Assembly (NCBI GenBank): GCA_028687995.1
Contig: JAQTZA010000018.1
Span: forward strand, 1 to 54,191
From: Bacteroidales bacterium
GTDB lineage: Bacteria > Bacteroidota > Bacteroidia > Bacteroidales > UBA7332
Length of the DNA stretch: 54,191 nt
Reading direction: 5' to 3'
A program made the translations under genes and the position numbers. Within the stretch, counting starts at the first letter, position 1, and the number at the start of each line of letters is the position of its first letter. Of this stretch, positions 25,973-34,568 are shown piece after piece. A model generated the notes under the pieces. It searched no databases, was not told the DNA's origin, and saw only the letters and a list, made by a program, of their open reading frames with translations.

Positions 25973-26087
25973 TAATAAATAGAAGCATAAACTTCCATTT
26001 TATAGTTTTCTGGTGTGTTTAGATAAAACGAAGGTAGCGATTTTTTCAGACAACTTCTTGAATACCAAAACAATTAACAATAAACAG

Positions 26088-26123
26088 AACGAGTGCTTAC
26101 GGATTTCTCCGAAAACACTCGTT
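26088..26123 (-). terminator. Hairpin terminator after the rhodanese gene
   Basis: AACGAGTG (26088-26095) pairs with CACTCGTT (26116-26123), with partial further pairing up to TCCG/CGGA. On the minus strand it is followed by a T-rich stretch (CTGTTTATTGTTAATTG), about 55 bp after the stop. Confidence 0.6.
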
Positions 26124-26178
26124 TATTAAATAGAATAATATAGAATGACTCTTTTAACGTATCATTGTTTTCGGCAAA

Positions 26179-26574
26179 TCAACAACCGCATTCAATTTTT
26201 GTCTCGCTAATACCATCAGAACCTTCTGTTTTGTAGCCATCTCTTTTCCACCAATCTATTCCGCCAAGTAATTCCTTCACGTTGAAACCCAATCTCGTCA
26301 GATTCAAAGAACCTTTGGTAGAGGCATTACATCCAATGCCGTCGCAATAGACCACATACAATGTCTCTTTGTCTAGATGCGCTGTCGTCTCTTCATTCAT
26401 CGTGCGATGTGGAATATTCAGCGCATTGGGTATATGCTCTTTCTCGAAAGTAGCCACCGACCGTGCATCCACAATTTGCACATTATCGCCTCGACTAATG
26501 GCATCAAACAGATCCCAAGAATCCATTTCAAACTGCAACTTCTGCTCATAAAATCTGATTTGTTCTTCCATCAT
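26179..26574 (-). CDS. Single-domain rhodanese
   Basis: A 131-residue cytoplasmic rhodanese-like sulfurtransferase. Family motifs are VQIVDARSVATFEKEHIPNA and the active-site loop YCDGIGCNAS near residue 80, then GFNVKELLGGIDWWKRDGY. The C-terminus ends in ECGC, which might be a second thiol site. It begins 10 bp after the stop of the TonB-dependent receptor gene and probably shares its transcript; no functional link is evident from sequence alone. Confidence 0.85.
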   Translation of the reverse strand: MMEEQIRFYEQKLQFEMDSWDLFDAISRGDNVQIVDARSVATFEKEHIPNALNIPHRTMNEETTAHLDKETLYVVYCDGIGCNASTKGSLNLTRLGFNVKELLGGIDWWKRDGYKTEGSDGISETKIECGC

Positions 26575-26584
26575 TTTCTATTTT

Positions 26585-28927
26585 TTAGAATTCTACCATA
26601 ATACCGATTGAAGGAAGCAAATTGCCGTTCTCGTTTTGAATCGTTTTCATCACATACCGGCTATTATCCAATGGATCTGTCACACCTGTGCTCAAGAGCT
26701 GCGTAGCACCTTTAAATTTAGAGTTAGTTGCATTCTGTATATCGAGGTAGAAACCCAACATCCAATTTTTGAAAAAATAGGATTTGTCTATTCGCAAATC
26801 GAGTTGAGAGAAAAGAGGTAACCGATCTTGGTTGAAATTTGCATAATCGAGAATCGGTCGATTCAACTTGTCCCAATTCGCCTTCAGAGATGAAAGAGAC
26901 TCATTCCATCTGGTATATGGTGCTCCACCGATCAGGCGATACTTCAATCCCAGCGACCAGTTTCTTCTAAATTCATATCCTCCAGTGATGGTGAGCAGGT
27001 GGCGATTGTCCCACGAAGTAGGGATGTAATCACTTCGATCAGGTGTGGTGAATTCGCTCCGAACCAACGTATAGGCTGCTATGAAATTTAGATTCTTGTA
27101 CCCTGACCAACGGGCAAGCAATTCTACACCGTATGCTCTTCCATCAGCATTCGAGTTTACTTCTTCAGTTCCTAAAATATCGTAATCAGCCCCTTTGGAT
27201 GCTAGTGGGATTTTATCCTTTATTGATAAAAGAGCATGGTCGTATTTTTTATAAAATCCCTCCATCGTCAAGCGAATGTATCGCGATGGTCGTTGCTCCA
27301 ATCCCACAACGACTTGATCGGATTGCAAATAGTTAACCATACTTTTGTTTACAAAGTTTCCGCCATTCTGATATCCCAAAACGGTGTATGCCGGCAATTG
27401 ATAATAGCGACCCACATTGGCATTGAGGTAAAAATTTTCTCTCAAACGATAGGAAGCCGACAGGCGTGGTGAAAGTTGATCGATGGGATTATTCATTAAC
27501 GCAGAATAGCTATTTGCATCTGTTCTCAAGGCAAATGACCCCGTAAAATGCCCATTCGAATTTTCAAAAAGCAACGACCCGAAAAATCCATATTTAAAGA
27601 TTGAAAGATTGGTTTTGTACGCAGGTATGTATTGCCCAAAAGTGTTGTTGTAATAATCTGCCACTTCACCATTTATTCCCGAAATCAAGCGGAAATTACC
27701 AAACGAACTACTATTTTCGAAGCGAAGTTTGGTCTCCTGTTCGTACGAGTTATAATCGAGTAGAATACCATTTGATTCTTCGTTCCCAAAATATTTCAGA
27801 TTGCTGTTGTTTAATTTATTCGTACTCAAAACGAGAGTTTGCACCTGACTACCTGCAAAATGCTTATAAACAGCACCCAAAGTATAAGTATTCTGCTTGA
27901 TTGTAGGGAGTGTCGATAAAATATATTTGTTACCGTCGGTTTGTCCCACAGTATCGGTATTTAGTTTCATGTCATCTATTGCTCCTAAACCGAGTAAAGT
28001 GAGTTCATTTTTCTTATCAAATTTCACTTTCACCTTGAATTGTGCATCGTTGAACGTTGGTAAAAATGGTAAATTCAACGCTTTAAACAAAAACTGCAAA
28101 TATGATTGACGAACCGAGAAAAGATAAGTCACCTTTTCTCCCACATGTCCATCCATGCTGTACGCCACGTCCGACGAACCTAAAGCAAATTTTCGATTAT
28201 GTTCTTGTGTACTTCCATCTTTCAGTTTGAAATCGAGTACAGAGCTCAGCACATTCCCTTTGCTTGCTGGAAATGCACCAGAATAGAAATCCGTTTCGCG
28301 TATAAAATCAGAATTGAGAATCCCTACCGGACCGCCCGATGCGCCTTGTGTGGCAAAATGGTTGATATTGGGAATTTCTACGCCATCGATATAGAAGCGA
28401 TTTTCGGATGGACCACCACCACGCACAATCAAGTCGTTACGATATCCTGCGGGTGAAGATGCTACCCCCGGAAACGATTGTATTACTCTAGATATATCGC
28501 GTCCCGATCCTGCACTTTTTTCAATTTCAGAAAATCCAATAACACGCAATGCGATAGGTGTTTCTGCTGTTTTCTTGAATGGCCCTGCTACTACATTCAC
28601 CTCTTTGAGTTGCTCCACGCTCTCTTCTATCTCAATTTCAAAAAATTTATTTTTCGAACTCAATTGAAATTCTGGAGAAAAATAGGTGTTGTATCCTATA
28701 AAAGATGCTTGGAGGCGATAAACGCCAGGTGCTAAATTTTTAATAGAAAAATACCCCAACGAATCAGTCGTTGTTCCAGTTGTACTATTCCAAATCACCA
28801 CATTGATATATGGCATCGGTTCGCGACTTTTTTTATCAATCACACGACCTGAAATAGTATGAGTGACAGCGAAGGAAAGTGTTGTAGATATAGCGATGAA
28901 TAAAATCAAGTAAAATATACGTCTCAT
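26585..28927 (-). CDS. TonB-dependent receptor with carboxypeptidase-like N-terminal domain
   Basis: A 780-residue outer-membrane receptor. After a signal peptide (MRRIFYLILFIAISTTLSFA) comes a CarboxypepD_reg-like domain (ISGRVIDKKSREPMPYINV, GYFSIKNLAPGVYRL), then a plug domain (RVIQSFPGVASSPAGYRNDLIVRGGGPSE, where VRGG is the usual plug motif) and a beta-barrel ending in SIGIMVEF. It imports an unknown ligand using the TonB/ExbB/ExbD machinery. It has no SusD partner, so it is not a classical glycan receptor. The start at 28927 is preferred over 29038, because the longer frame would run into the terminator hairpin of the upstream gene. Confidence 0.9.
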   Translation of the reverse strand: MRRIFYLILFIAISTTLSFAVTHTISGRVIDKKSREPMPYINVVIWNSTTGTTTDSLGYFSIKNLAPGVYRLQASFIGYNTYFSPEFQLSSKNKFFEIEIEESVEQLKEVNVVAGPFKKTAETPIALRVIGFSEIEKSAGSGRDISRVIQSFPGVASSPAGYRNDLIVRGGGPSENRFYIDGVEIPNINHFATQGASGGPVGILNSDFIRETDFYSGAFPASKGNVLSSVLDFKLKDGSTQEHNRKFALGSSDVAYSMDGHVGEKVTYLFSVRQSYLQFLFKALNLPFLPTFNDAQFKVKVKFDKKNELTLLGLGAIDDMKLNTDTVGQTDGNKYILSTLPTIKQNTYTLGAVYKHFAGSQVQTLVLSTNKLNNSNLKYFGNEESNGILLDYNSYEQETKLRFENSSSFGNFRLISGINGEVADYYNNTFGQYIPAYKTNLSIFKYGFFGSLLFENSNGHFTGSFALRTDANSYSALMNNPIDQLSPRLSASYRLRENFYLNANVGRYYQLPAYTVLGYQNGGNFVNKSMVNYLQSDQVVVGLEQRPSRYIRLTMEGFYKKYDHALLSIKDKIPLASKGADYDILGTEEVNSNADGRAYGVELLARWSGYKNLNFIAAYTLVRSEFTTPDRSDYIPTSWDNRHLLTITGGYEFRRNWSLGLKYRLIGGAPYTRWNESLSSLKANWDKLNRPILDYANFNQDRLPLFSQLDLRIDKSYFFKNWMLGFYLDIQNATNSKFKGATQLLSTGVTDPLDNSRYVMKTIQNENGNLLPSIGIMVEF

Positions 28928-28999
28928 AATCAAGAAATTTTTGATGTTGTTACAATAACGCTGAAAGCTTGAATTGAGTTCGAAAAATATCAAAAATAA

Positions 29000-29040
29000 A
29001 AATGCTCCTGTTTCGGTTTTTATTCGAAACAGGAGCATTT
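29000..29040 (-). terminator. Strong terminator after the FadL-type gene
   Basis: A 16-bp perfect stem (AAATGCTCCTGTTTCG with its complement at 29025-29040) around a 9-nt loop, followed on the minus strand by TTTATTTTTGATATTTTT. It lies 20 bp after the stop of the porin gene. Confidence 0.9.
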
Positions 29041-29060
29041 ATGAAAAGGAGATCGTCTAA

Positions 29061-30620
29061 TTAGAAACTCCAATCTAATCCAATACCAAAGACCTTATTT
29101 GTACGCATGTATTCATCCGTTCCTGCTACCGGTGTTCCGTTGTAGCTTGTAGAGGCTTTTGTCCATTTGTCGTAATTGGTGAAGAAATAGGCAAGATTTA
29201 ATTTCAAAGTTGGAGTAATTTTGTATGCCGCTCCAAATCCTAAAGAGTAAGAGCTCAGACTATAGCTCATGTCCGATTGATAAGCATCGGTTGCACCCGT
29301 ATTAGTAGTTTGACCGCCAGCACTTACCATTATTTGCTCTGTTAAATCATATTCCACACCAAACAAAATCTCATTGATACCACCATTAATTTTGGTTTGT
29401 TTATCATTCGCCATTTTAGCATCCGAATCGAAGAAATGGTGATATCCTCCTGAAACTTTCAAGGCTGGCATCACTTTGTATTCTGCTCCTACGGTGAAAA
29501 GAGCCGGTATATCATTCGGAATCGTTGCTCCATCGGGATAATTACCTGTATCGTCTTTTGTGGTTTTGTTTTTTACATCTAGTTTTGTGTTGAACTCATA
29601 TTTTACTCCAATATTCAAACCTGCGTAGTTGTAGTTCAATCCTACAATTGGAGTAATTCCTGTTCCGCTTTGAGTATAGTCAATGCTTTTGTTTTGCGTA
29701 CCAGCAGCATTGGCTGTATTGACTGCTACTAATTGATTGTAGGCAGCTTGTGCAGCACTTGCCGTCAAATCTTGACCGCCAATTCCACCCATTAATTGAG
29801 CTTTTTGTGATGCAGTAATAACATTCATTGTTGCCAATTCTGATAGCGTTTTGCTTCCCAGTCCTGCTCCAATAATTGCACCCAATGATGTTGAAGCGCC
29901 TTGTGCAGATGCCGCTGCATTTGTAAAGAATGTAGGAGCAGACATCATTGCTCCCGTTGGGTTAAGTGTTGGATGAGTCGGATTAATCATGATGTTATTC
30001 AAATGGCCTTTGTAGGCACTGCTCACGACATTTACACGTACGCCTACAGCTGCAGAGAGATAATCGTTGAATTTATAGGACCCGTTAATCTGAGCTCCAT
30101 AAATAAATTGTTGCCCCTCCATATATCCATCAACCGAATATTTGGTGGTTGGAATTCCTTTTGCGGTTAAACTAAGTGGAATCATCGCAATACCTGTTTC
30201 AAACGAAGGTAATCCGTTTGCAAATGTAGCTTTACCACCACCACCAGTGATTGCAAAACCGCCAGAAAGTGCCCATTTGCCTTCCTTATAAACCCATTGA
30301 AATCCTGGAACTACTGGTGCCGTCGCTTTTCCCAAAAACTCTTTGGTGGCACTACCTCCATTCCCAGCAAATGGGGCAAAAGTAGAAGTAATGGTTCGTG
30401 TTTGGATAACACTTTGATTGGTAAGCGAAATATGAAAACCATCTTCTAAGAAAGTGGTTCCGGCAGGATTGGTGTATGCTGCATCCACTTCTGTAGATGC
30501 ATCACGTGCTGGATTACGCAAAAAATGTACGCTTTGATTTGTATTGGTCAATAAACCGCCTGCAAATGCAGTGGTAACCGAGCTAACTAAAAGTAGCCCT
30601 AAAGCAATTGTGTTTTTCAT
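29061..30620 (-). CDS. OmpP1/FadL/TodX-type outer-membrane transporter
   Basis: A 519-residue outer-membrane barrel of the FadL family, which takes up long-chain fatty acids or other hydrophobic compounds. Signal peptide MKNTIALGLLLVSSVTTAFAGG; the family hallmark NPARDASTEVDAAYTNPAGTTFLEDG follows at about residues 35-60; the C-terminus ends in GIGLDWSF with the terminal Phe used for barrel insertion. A Gly/Ala-rich insertion of about 70 residues (AAASAQGASTSLGAIIG onward) in the middle is longer than I expect. Its own promoter and terminator show it is transcribed alone. Confidence 0.9.
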   Translation of the reverse strand: MKNTIALGLLLVSSVTTAFAGGLLTNTNQSVHFLRNPARDASTEVDAAYTNPAGTTFLEDGFHISLTNQSVIQTRTITSTFAPFAGNGGSATKEFLGKATAPVVPGFQWVYKEGKWALSGGFAITGGGGKATFANGLPSFETGIAMIPLSLTAKGIPTTKYSVDGYMEGQQFIYGAQINGSYKFNDYLSAAVGVRVNVVSSAYKGHLNNIMINPTHPTLNPTGAMMSAPTFFTNAAASAQGASTSLGAIIGAGLGSKTLSELATMNVITASQKAQLMGGIGGQDLTASAAQAAYNQLVAVNTANAAGTQNKSIDYTQSGTGITPIVGLNYNYAGLNIGVKYEFNTKLDVKNKTTKDDTGNYPDGATIPNDIPALFTVGAEYKVMPALKVSGGYHHFFDSDAKMANDKQTKINGGINEILFGVEYDLTEQIMVSAGGQTTNTGATDAYQSDMSYSLSSYSLGFGAAYKITPTLKLNLAYFFTNYDKWTKASTSYNGTPVAGTDEYMRTNKVFGIGLDWSF

Positions 30621-30648
30621 GTGGTTAATTTTTGGTTAAATAAGACCG

Positions 30649-30656
30649 CAAAACTA
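30649..30656 (-). promoter_or_regulatory. -7 element of the FadL-type gene
   Basis: TAGTTTTG on the minus strand matches TAnnTTTG and would start transcription about 20 nt before the ATG. No clear -33 element was found. Confidence 0.5.
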
Positions 30657-30807
30657 AACAACTATTTGAATTTTACACTATAATAATTGATAAAATGCAC
30701 ATTTTGAATCAGATTGTGCAAAATATACAGTTGTTTACAATAAAAAATCAAAATTATATTATTGATTATTATCACTAATCGCCAAAATGCTACTGAAATT
30801 GCCTTGC

Positions 30808-30837
30808 TTGTAATTCCGCTCAAAAGCCTTACCTTTG
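30808..30837 (+). promoter_or_regulatory. Promoter of ychF
   Basis: TTG (30808-30810), a 19-bp spacer and TACCTTTG (30830-30837) match the Bacteroidota promoter consensus exactly in spacing. Predicted start is near 30844, giving a 20-nt leader. Confidence 0.75.
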
Positions 30838-30863
30838 CAGCCTAAAATAAATAAGACAAATTT

Positions 30864-31967
30864 ATGGCTTTACAATGTGGTATAGTGGGTTTGCCCAATG
30901 TTGGTAAATCGACCCTTTTCAACTGTCTATCGAATGCGAAAGCGCAGGCAGCAAATTTCCCTTTCTGCACCATTGAACCTAACGTCGGTGTGATTACCGT
31001 ACCCGACGAACGATTGAATGCGTTAGCAGAATTGGTAAAGCCTAACCGCATTGTTCCCACCACGGTTGAAATAGTGGACATTGCAGGACTCGTTAAAGGT
31101 GCCAGCAAAGGCGAAGGTTTGGGAAATAAATTCCTTGCCAACATTCGCGAGACAGATGCTATTATTCACGTGCTGCGTTGTTTCGACGACGAGAATGTGA
31201 CACACGTCGATGGTACCATCAATCCTGTGCGCGACAAAGAGATTATTGACTACGAACTTCAGATAAAAGACCTCGAAACAGTCGATGCACGCATCTCTCG
31301 TGTGCAAAAACAAGGTCAATCAGGCGGAGATAAGCAAGCAAAATTGGCTTACGAAGTATTAATGAAATTCAAAGAAGCTCTCGAACAAGGCAAATCTGCT
31401 CGAACGGTCGTTTTGGATAACAAAGACGATCAGAAATTTGCTCGCGAACTGTTTCTTTTGACCTCAAAACCAGTAATGTATGTCTGCAACGTGGACGAAG
31501 CAAGTGCTGCTACAGGCAACAAATATGTAGAGATGGTGCGAGAAGCTACGAAAGACGAAAATGCTGAAATTCTAGTAGTTGCAGCCAAAATCGAATCGGA
31601 AATCGCTGAATTTGACACATTCGAAGAGCGCGAAATGTTCCTGAACGAAATCGGATTGGAAGAATCAGGTGTAGCTCGTTTGATAAAAACGGCTTACCGA
31701 CTACTCAACCTCGAAACTTACTTCACCTGCGGCGTGCAAGAAGTTCGTGCGTGGACCTATCTAAAAGGTAGCAAAGCACCACAATGTGCGGGTGTCATTC
31801 ACACCGATTTCGAAAAAGGCTTTATCCGTGCTGAGGTAATCAAATATGTCGATTTTATTTCACTTAAATCTGAAGCCGCCTGCAAAGAAGCAGGTAAAAT
31901 GAATGTGGAAGGCAAAGAATATGTAGCCGAAGATGGTGACATTATGCACTTCCGATTCAACGTGTAG
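30864..31967 (+). CDS. ychF: Ribosome-associated ATPase YchF
   Basis: A 367-residue Obg-family P-loop protein of standard length. The G1 motif is GLPNVGKSTLFN (residues 8-19), the switch region NFPFCTIEPNVG, and the DIAGLVKGASKGEGLGN segment is diagnostic. The NKxD position reads NVDE, as in other YchF proteins, which prefer ATP to GTP. The C-terminal TGS domain ends YVAEDGDIMHFRFNV. It acts on ribosomes and in the oxidative-stress response. It has its own promoter and terminator. Confidence 0.97.
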   Translation: MALQCGIVGLPNVGKSTLFNCLSNAKAQAANFPFCTIEPNVGVITVPDERLNALAELVKPNRIVPTTVEIVDIAGLVKGASKGEGLGNKFLANIRETDAIIHVLRCFDDENVTHVDGTINPVRDKEIIDYELQIKDLETVDARISRVQKQGQSGGDKQAKLAYEVLMKFKEALEQGKSARTVVLDNKDDQKFARELFLLTSKPVMYVCNVDEASAATGNKYVEMVREATKDENAEILVVAAKIESEIAEFDTFEEREMFLNEIGLEESGVARLIKTAYRLLNLETYFTCGVQEVRAWTYLKGSKAPQCAGVIHTDFEKGFIRAEVIKYVDFISLKSEAACKEAGKMNVEGKEYVAEDGDIMHFRFNV

Positions 31968-32005
31968 GTTATTAAAAAATTTAAGAGAAAACATAAATAT
32001 TTTTC

Positions 32006-32036
32006 AAAACCACTTTCTATTTTAGAAGGTGGTTTT
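32006..32036 (+). terminator. Terminator of ychF
   Basis: AAAACCACTTTCT pairs with AGAAGGTGGTTTT (13 bp, one G-U) and is followed by TTGTTTTT, 39 bp after the ychF stop. Confidence 0.88.
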
Positions 32037-32063
32037 TTGTTTTTATAAAATAATTCTCAATTG

Positions 32064-32094
32064 TTGTATTTCATTCATAAATAGGGTACTTTTG
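32064..32094 (+). promoter_or_regulatory. Promoter of the aminopeptidase P gene
   Basis: TTG (32064-32066), a 20-bp spacer and TACTTTTG (32087-32094) match the Bacteroidota consensus. Predicted start near 32101, leader about 28 nt. Confidence 0.72.
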
Positions 32095-32128
32095 TTTTTC
32101 TTCAAATAACAGTTTAAACAGATAGATT

Positions 32129-33940
32129 ATGGAAAACAGCATTCCCCAACGCATAGAACTTTTGCGCAAAGCAATGGTGAAAAAGGGTCTCGAAGCCTAC
32201 ATTGTGCCAAGCACCGATCCACACATTAGCGAATACATCGCTTCACGCTGGAAATCACGCGAGTGGATTTCGGGATTTAACGGATCTGCTGGAACGGTAG
32301 TTGTGACGCTCGAAGATGCAGGTCTTTGGACTGATTCACGCTATTTTTTGCAAGCCGAACAGCAATTGACAGGCTCGGGTATTGACTTGTTCAAACAAGG
32401 TTTGCCCGAAACACCTGATATGCTCGATTGGATTGTTCAGAACATACCTGCAGGAAGTGCTATCGGACTCGATGGGGGAGTTTTTACCACTAATGAAGTA
32501 TTTCGAATCAATGCAAAAGTAGTAGCGAAAGGTTTTGAGCTGATTCCTGATTATGATCTATTCGAAGAGATTTGGGCTGATCGTCCGGGATTGCCAAAAG
32601 ATGAAATATTTGATCTGCCTGTTAAATTTTCTGGCGTTTCAGCAACCGATAAAATTGCAAAAATGCGACAATCTCTGACTTCCGCAGAAGCAGATTTGTT
32701 GATTCTGACGGCGCTCGACGATGTGGCGTGGACGTTTAACGTTCGCGGAAGCGATGTTGAGTGCAATCCTGTTGCGATTGCCTATGCGGTTGTTTCCCAG
32801 AAAGATGCGATTCTTTTTGTCGAAGGCAAGAAAGTGAATGCTGATATAATCAAAACCCTTAGCCGTGAAGGCATTACAGTGGCAGAATATGCCAAAGTTG
32901 AGGAATATCTGGAGAATTTGGCAGAAGGAACTTCCATTCTTTTTGATGGAAATAAAGTGAATTACGCCTTGTGTTCTGCAATTCCTACTTCGTGCAAAAT
33001 GATAGAAACGACCTCTCCAGTGGCTTTGCTCAAAGCGGTGAAAAACGAAACCGAACTGTCGGGAATTCGCAACGCGATGGAAAAAGATGGCGTGGCACTG
33101 ACCAAGTTTTTCCGTTGGTTGGAGCAAGCCGTTCCTTCCGAAAACGTTAAAGAGACCACCATCGAAGAGAAGTTGTTAGAGTTCCGGAGCGAGCAGGAGC
33201 ATTACGTAGGCGAAAGTTTTTCGACCATTGCCGGATATGCTGGTCACGGAGCGATTGTGCATTACCATGCCACGCCCGAATCGGCTTCAACGCTCAAAAA
33301 CGAAAGTTTTGTGTTGGTCGATTCCGGTGGACAATATTTTGACGGCACAACCGATATTACCCGAACAATCGCTCTCTGCGAACCAACTACACAGATGAAA
33401 ATCGACTATACGTTAGTTTTGAAAGGGCACATTGCGATAGCGACCTGTCGTTTTCCGCAAGGAACGCGCGGCGCTCAAATCGACGTGTTGGCACGCAAAG
33501 CGCTATGGGATCAGGGATTCAACTACCTTCACGGAACAGGTCACGGAGTTGGGCATTTTCTCAATGTACACGAAGGTCCACAAAACATCCGTATGGACGA
33601 AAATCCAACGAAACTCGTTCCCGGCATGGTGATTTCTAACGAACCGGGACTCTATCGCACGAACGAATACGGTATTCGTACAGAAAATCTAGTGGTAGTA
33701 AAGGAAGATATCGAAACACCTTTTGGTAAATTCTATGCCTTCGAAACGCTGACTCTTTTTCCATTTGATAAAAAATCGATGGATTTATCGTTGCTCACCG
33801 ATAAAGAGATTGCTTGGATAAACGATTATCATCAAACTGTTTATGATAGACTTAGCCCAAAACTAAATACTGAGGAGCAGGCGTGGATGAGGGAGAAAAC
33901 GACTCACCTCCCCAACCCCTCCCAAGGAGGGGCTAAATGA
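32129..33940 (+). CDS. pepP: Aminopeptidase P family (Xaa-Pro aminopeptidase)
   Basis: A 603-residue metallopeptidase that removes N-terminal residues preceding proline. Two creatinase-like N-terminal domains are followed by the pita-bread catalytic domain, whose dinuclear metal ligands are seen in DSGGQYFDGTTDITRT (two Asp), HGTGHGVGHFLNVHEG (His), SNEPGLY (Glu) and IRTENL (Glu). The length fits the eukaryote-like cytosolic form common in Bacteroidota. The last 11 or so residues (HLPNPSQGGAK) are encoded by a REP-like repeat that has run into the gene end, so this tail is probably not native to the family. Confidence 0.94.
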   Translation: MENSIPQRIELLRKAMVKKGLEAYIVPSTDPHISEYIASRWKSREWISGFNGSAGTVVVTLEDAGLWTDSRYFLQAEQQLTGSGIDLFKQGLPETPDMLDWIVQNIPAGSAIGLDGGVFTTNEVFRINAKVVAKGFELIPDYDLFEEIWADRPGLPKDEIFDLPVKFSGVSATDKIAKMRQSLTSAEADLLILTALDDVAWTFNVRGSDVECNPVAIAYAVVSQKDAILFVEGKKVNADIIKTLSREGITVAEYAKVEEYLENLAEGTSILFDGNKVNYALCSAIPTSCKMIETTSPVALLKAVKNETELSGIRNAMEKDGVALTKFFRWLEQAVPSENVKETTIEEKLLEFRSEQEHYVGESFSTIAGYAGHGAIVHYHATPESASTLKNESFVLVDSGGQYFDGTTDITRTIALCEPTTQMKIDYTLVLKGHIAIATCRFPQGTRGAQIDVLARKALWDQGFNYLHGTGHGVGHFLNVHEGPQNIRMDENPTKLVPGMVISNEPGLYRTNEYGIRTENLVVVKEDIETPFGKFYAFETLTLFPFDKKSMDLSLLTDKEIAWINDYHQTVYDRLSPKLNTEEQAWMREKTTHLPNPSQGGAK

Positions 33941-34018
33941 AGAATGAAATACATTTAATTTAACAATAATTTAAAATTAGCTTTCAGAAGCCCTCCCTTG
34001 GGGAGGGTTGGGAGGGTG
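33906..34018. repeat. Pair of inverted REP-like repeats
   Basis: CACCTCCCCAACCCCTCCC at 33906-33924 (full unit to 33934) and the near reverse complement 33989-34018 (AGCCCTCCCTTGGGGAGGG...GGGTG) form an inverted pair about 30 bp each, each with a small hairpin. The left unit overlaps the end of the aminopeptidase gene and the right unit lies just before the carbonic anhydrase start. Such C/T-rich units are dispersed in many Bacteroidota genomes. Confidence 0.75.
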
Positions 34019-34024
34019 TCTAAA

Positions 34025-34537
34025 ATGGCTTTAATACGATCAGTTAGGGGATTTGATCCCGTGTTTGGAGAGAACTGTTTTCTCGCAGAGAATGCCACCA
34101 TCATCGGCGATGTAGTGATGGGCAACGATTGCAGCATCTGGTATTGCACCGTGCTTAGAGGCGATGTTAACTCCATTCGCATTGGCAACAAAGTGAATAT
34201 TCAAGACGGTTCGGTGCTGCACACGCTGTACGAAAAATCACAAATCCACATCGAAGACAATGTCTCTATCGGGCACAATGTGACGATACATGGCGCGACC
34301 ATCAAGCAGGGCGCACTCATCGGAATGGGATCGGTGGTGCTCGATCACGTGGTGATTGGCGAAGGTGCTATCGTAGCCGCTGGTTCGGTTGTGACGAGCA
34401 ACACCATCGTTGAGCCGGGCAGCATCTATGCCGGCGTTCCGGCTAAATTCATCAAAAAAGTCGATCCCGAGCAATCAAAAGAGATGAACCAAAAGATTGC
34501 GAATAACTATCTGATGTATGCTGGGTGGTATAAGTGA
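34025..34537 (+). CDS. Gamma-carbonic anhydrase family protein
   Basis: A 170-residue left-handed beta-helix protein made of hexapeptide repeats (VVMGND, IRIGNK, VTIHGA, VVIGEG). The zinc-ligand histidines of gamma-carbonic anhydrases are present at H66 (SVLHT), H84 and H89 (IGHNVTIHG), so a trimeric carbonic anhydrase-like enzyme is expected; many homologues (YrdA, PaaY) have little proven hydratase activity. The start at 34025 follows the REP-like repeat; a longer frame from a TTG at 33998 would translate that repeat and is unlikely. Confidence 0.92.
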   Translation: MALIRSVRGFDPVFGENCFLAENATIIGDVVMGNDCSIWYCTVLRGDVNSIRIGNKVNIQDGSVLHTLYEKSQIHIEDNVSIGHNVTIHGATIKQGALIGMGSVVLDHVVIGEGAIVAAGSVVTSNTIVEPGSIYAGVPAKFIKKVDPEQSKEMNQKIANNYLMYAGWYK

Positions 34538-34568
34538 GAAAAATTTAATCAGTTTAAAAAGAATAATT

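Noticed and set aside
33998..34024. TTG start for the carbonic anhydrase
   Set aside because: It would translate the REP-like repeat (GRVGRV); the ATG at 34025 begins the conserved family sequence.
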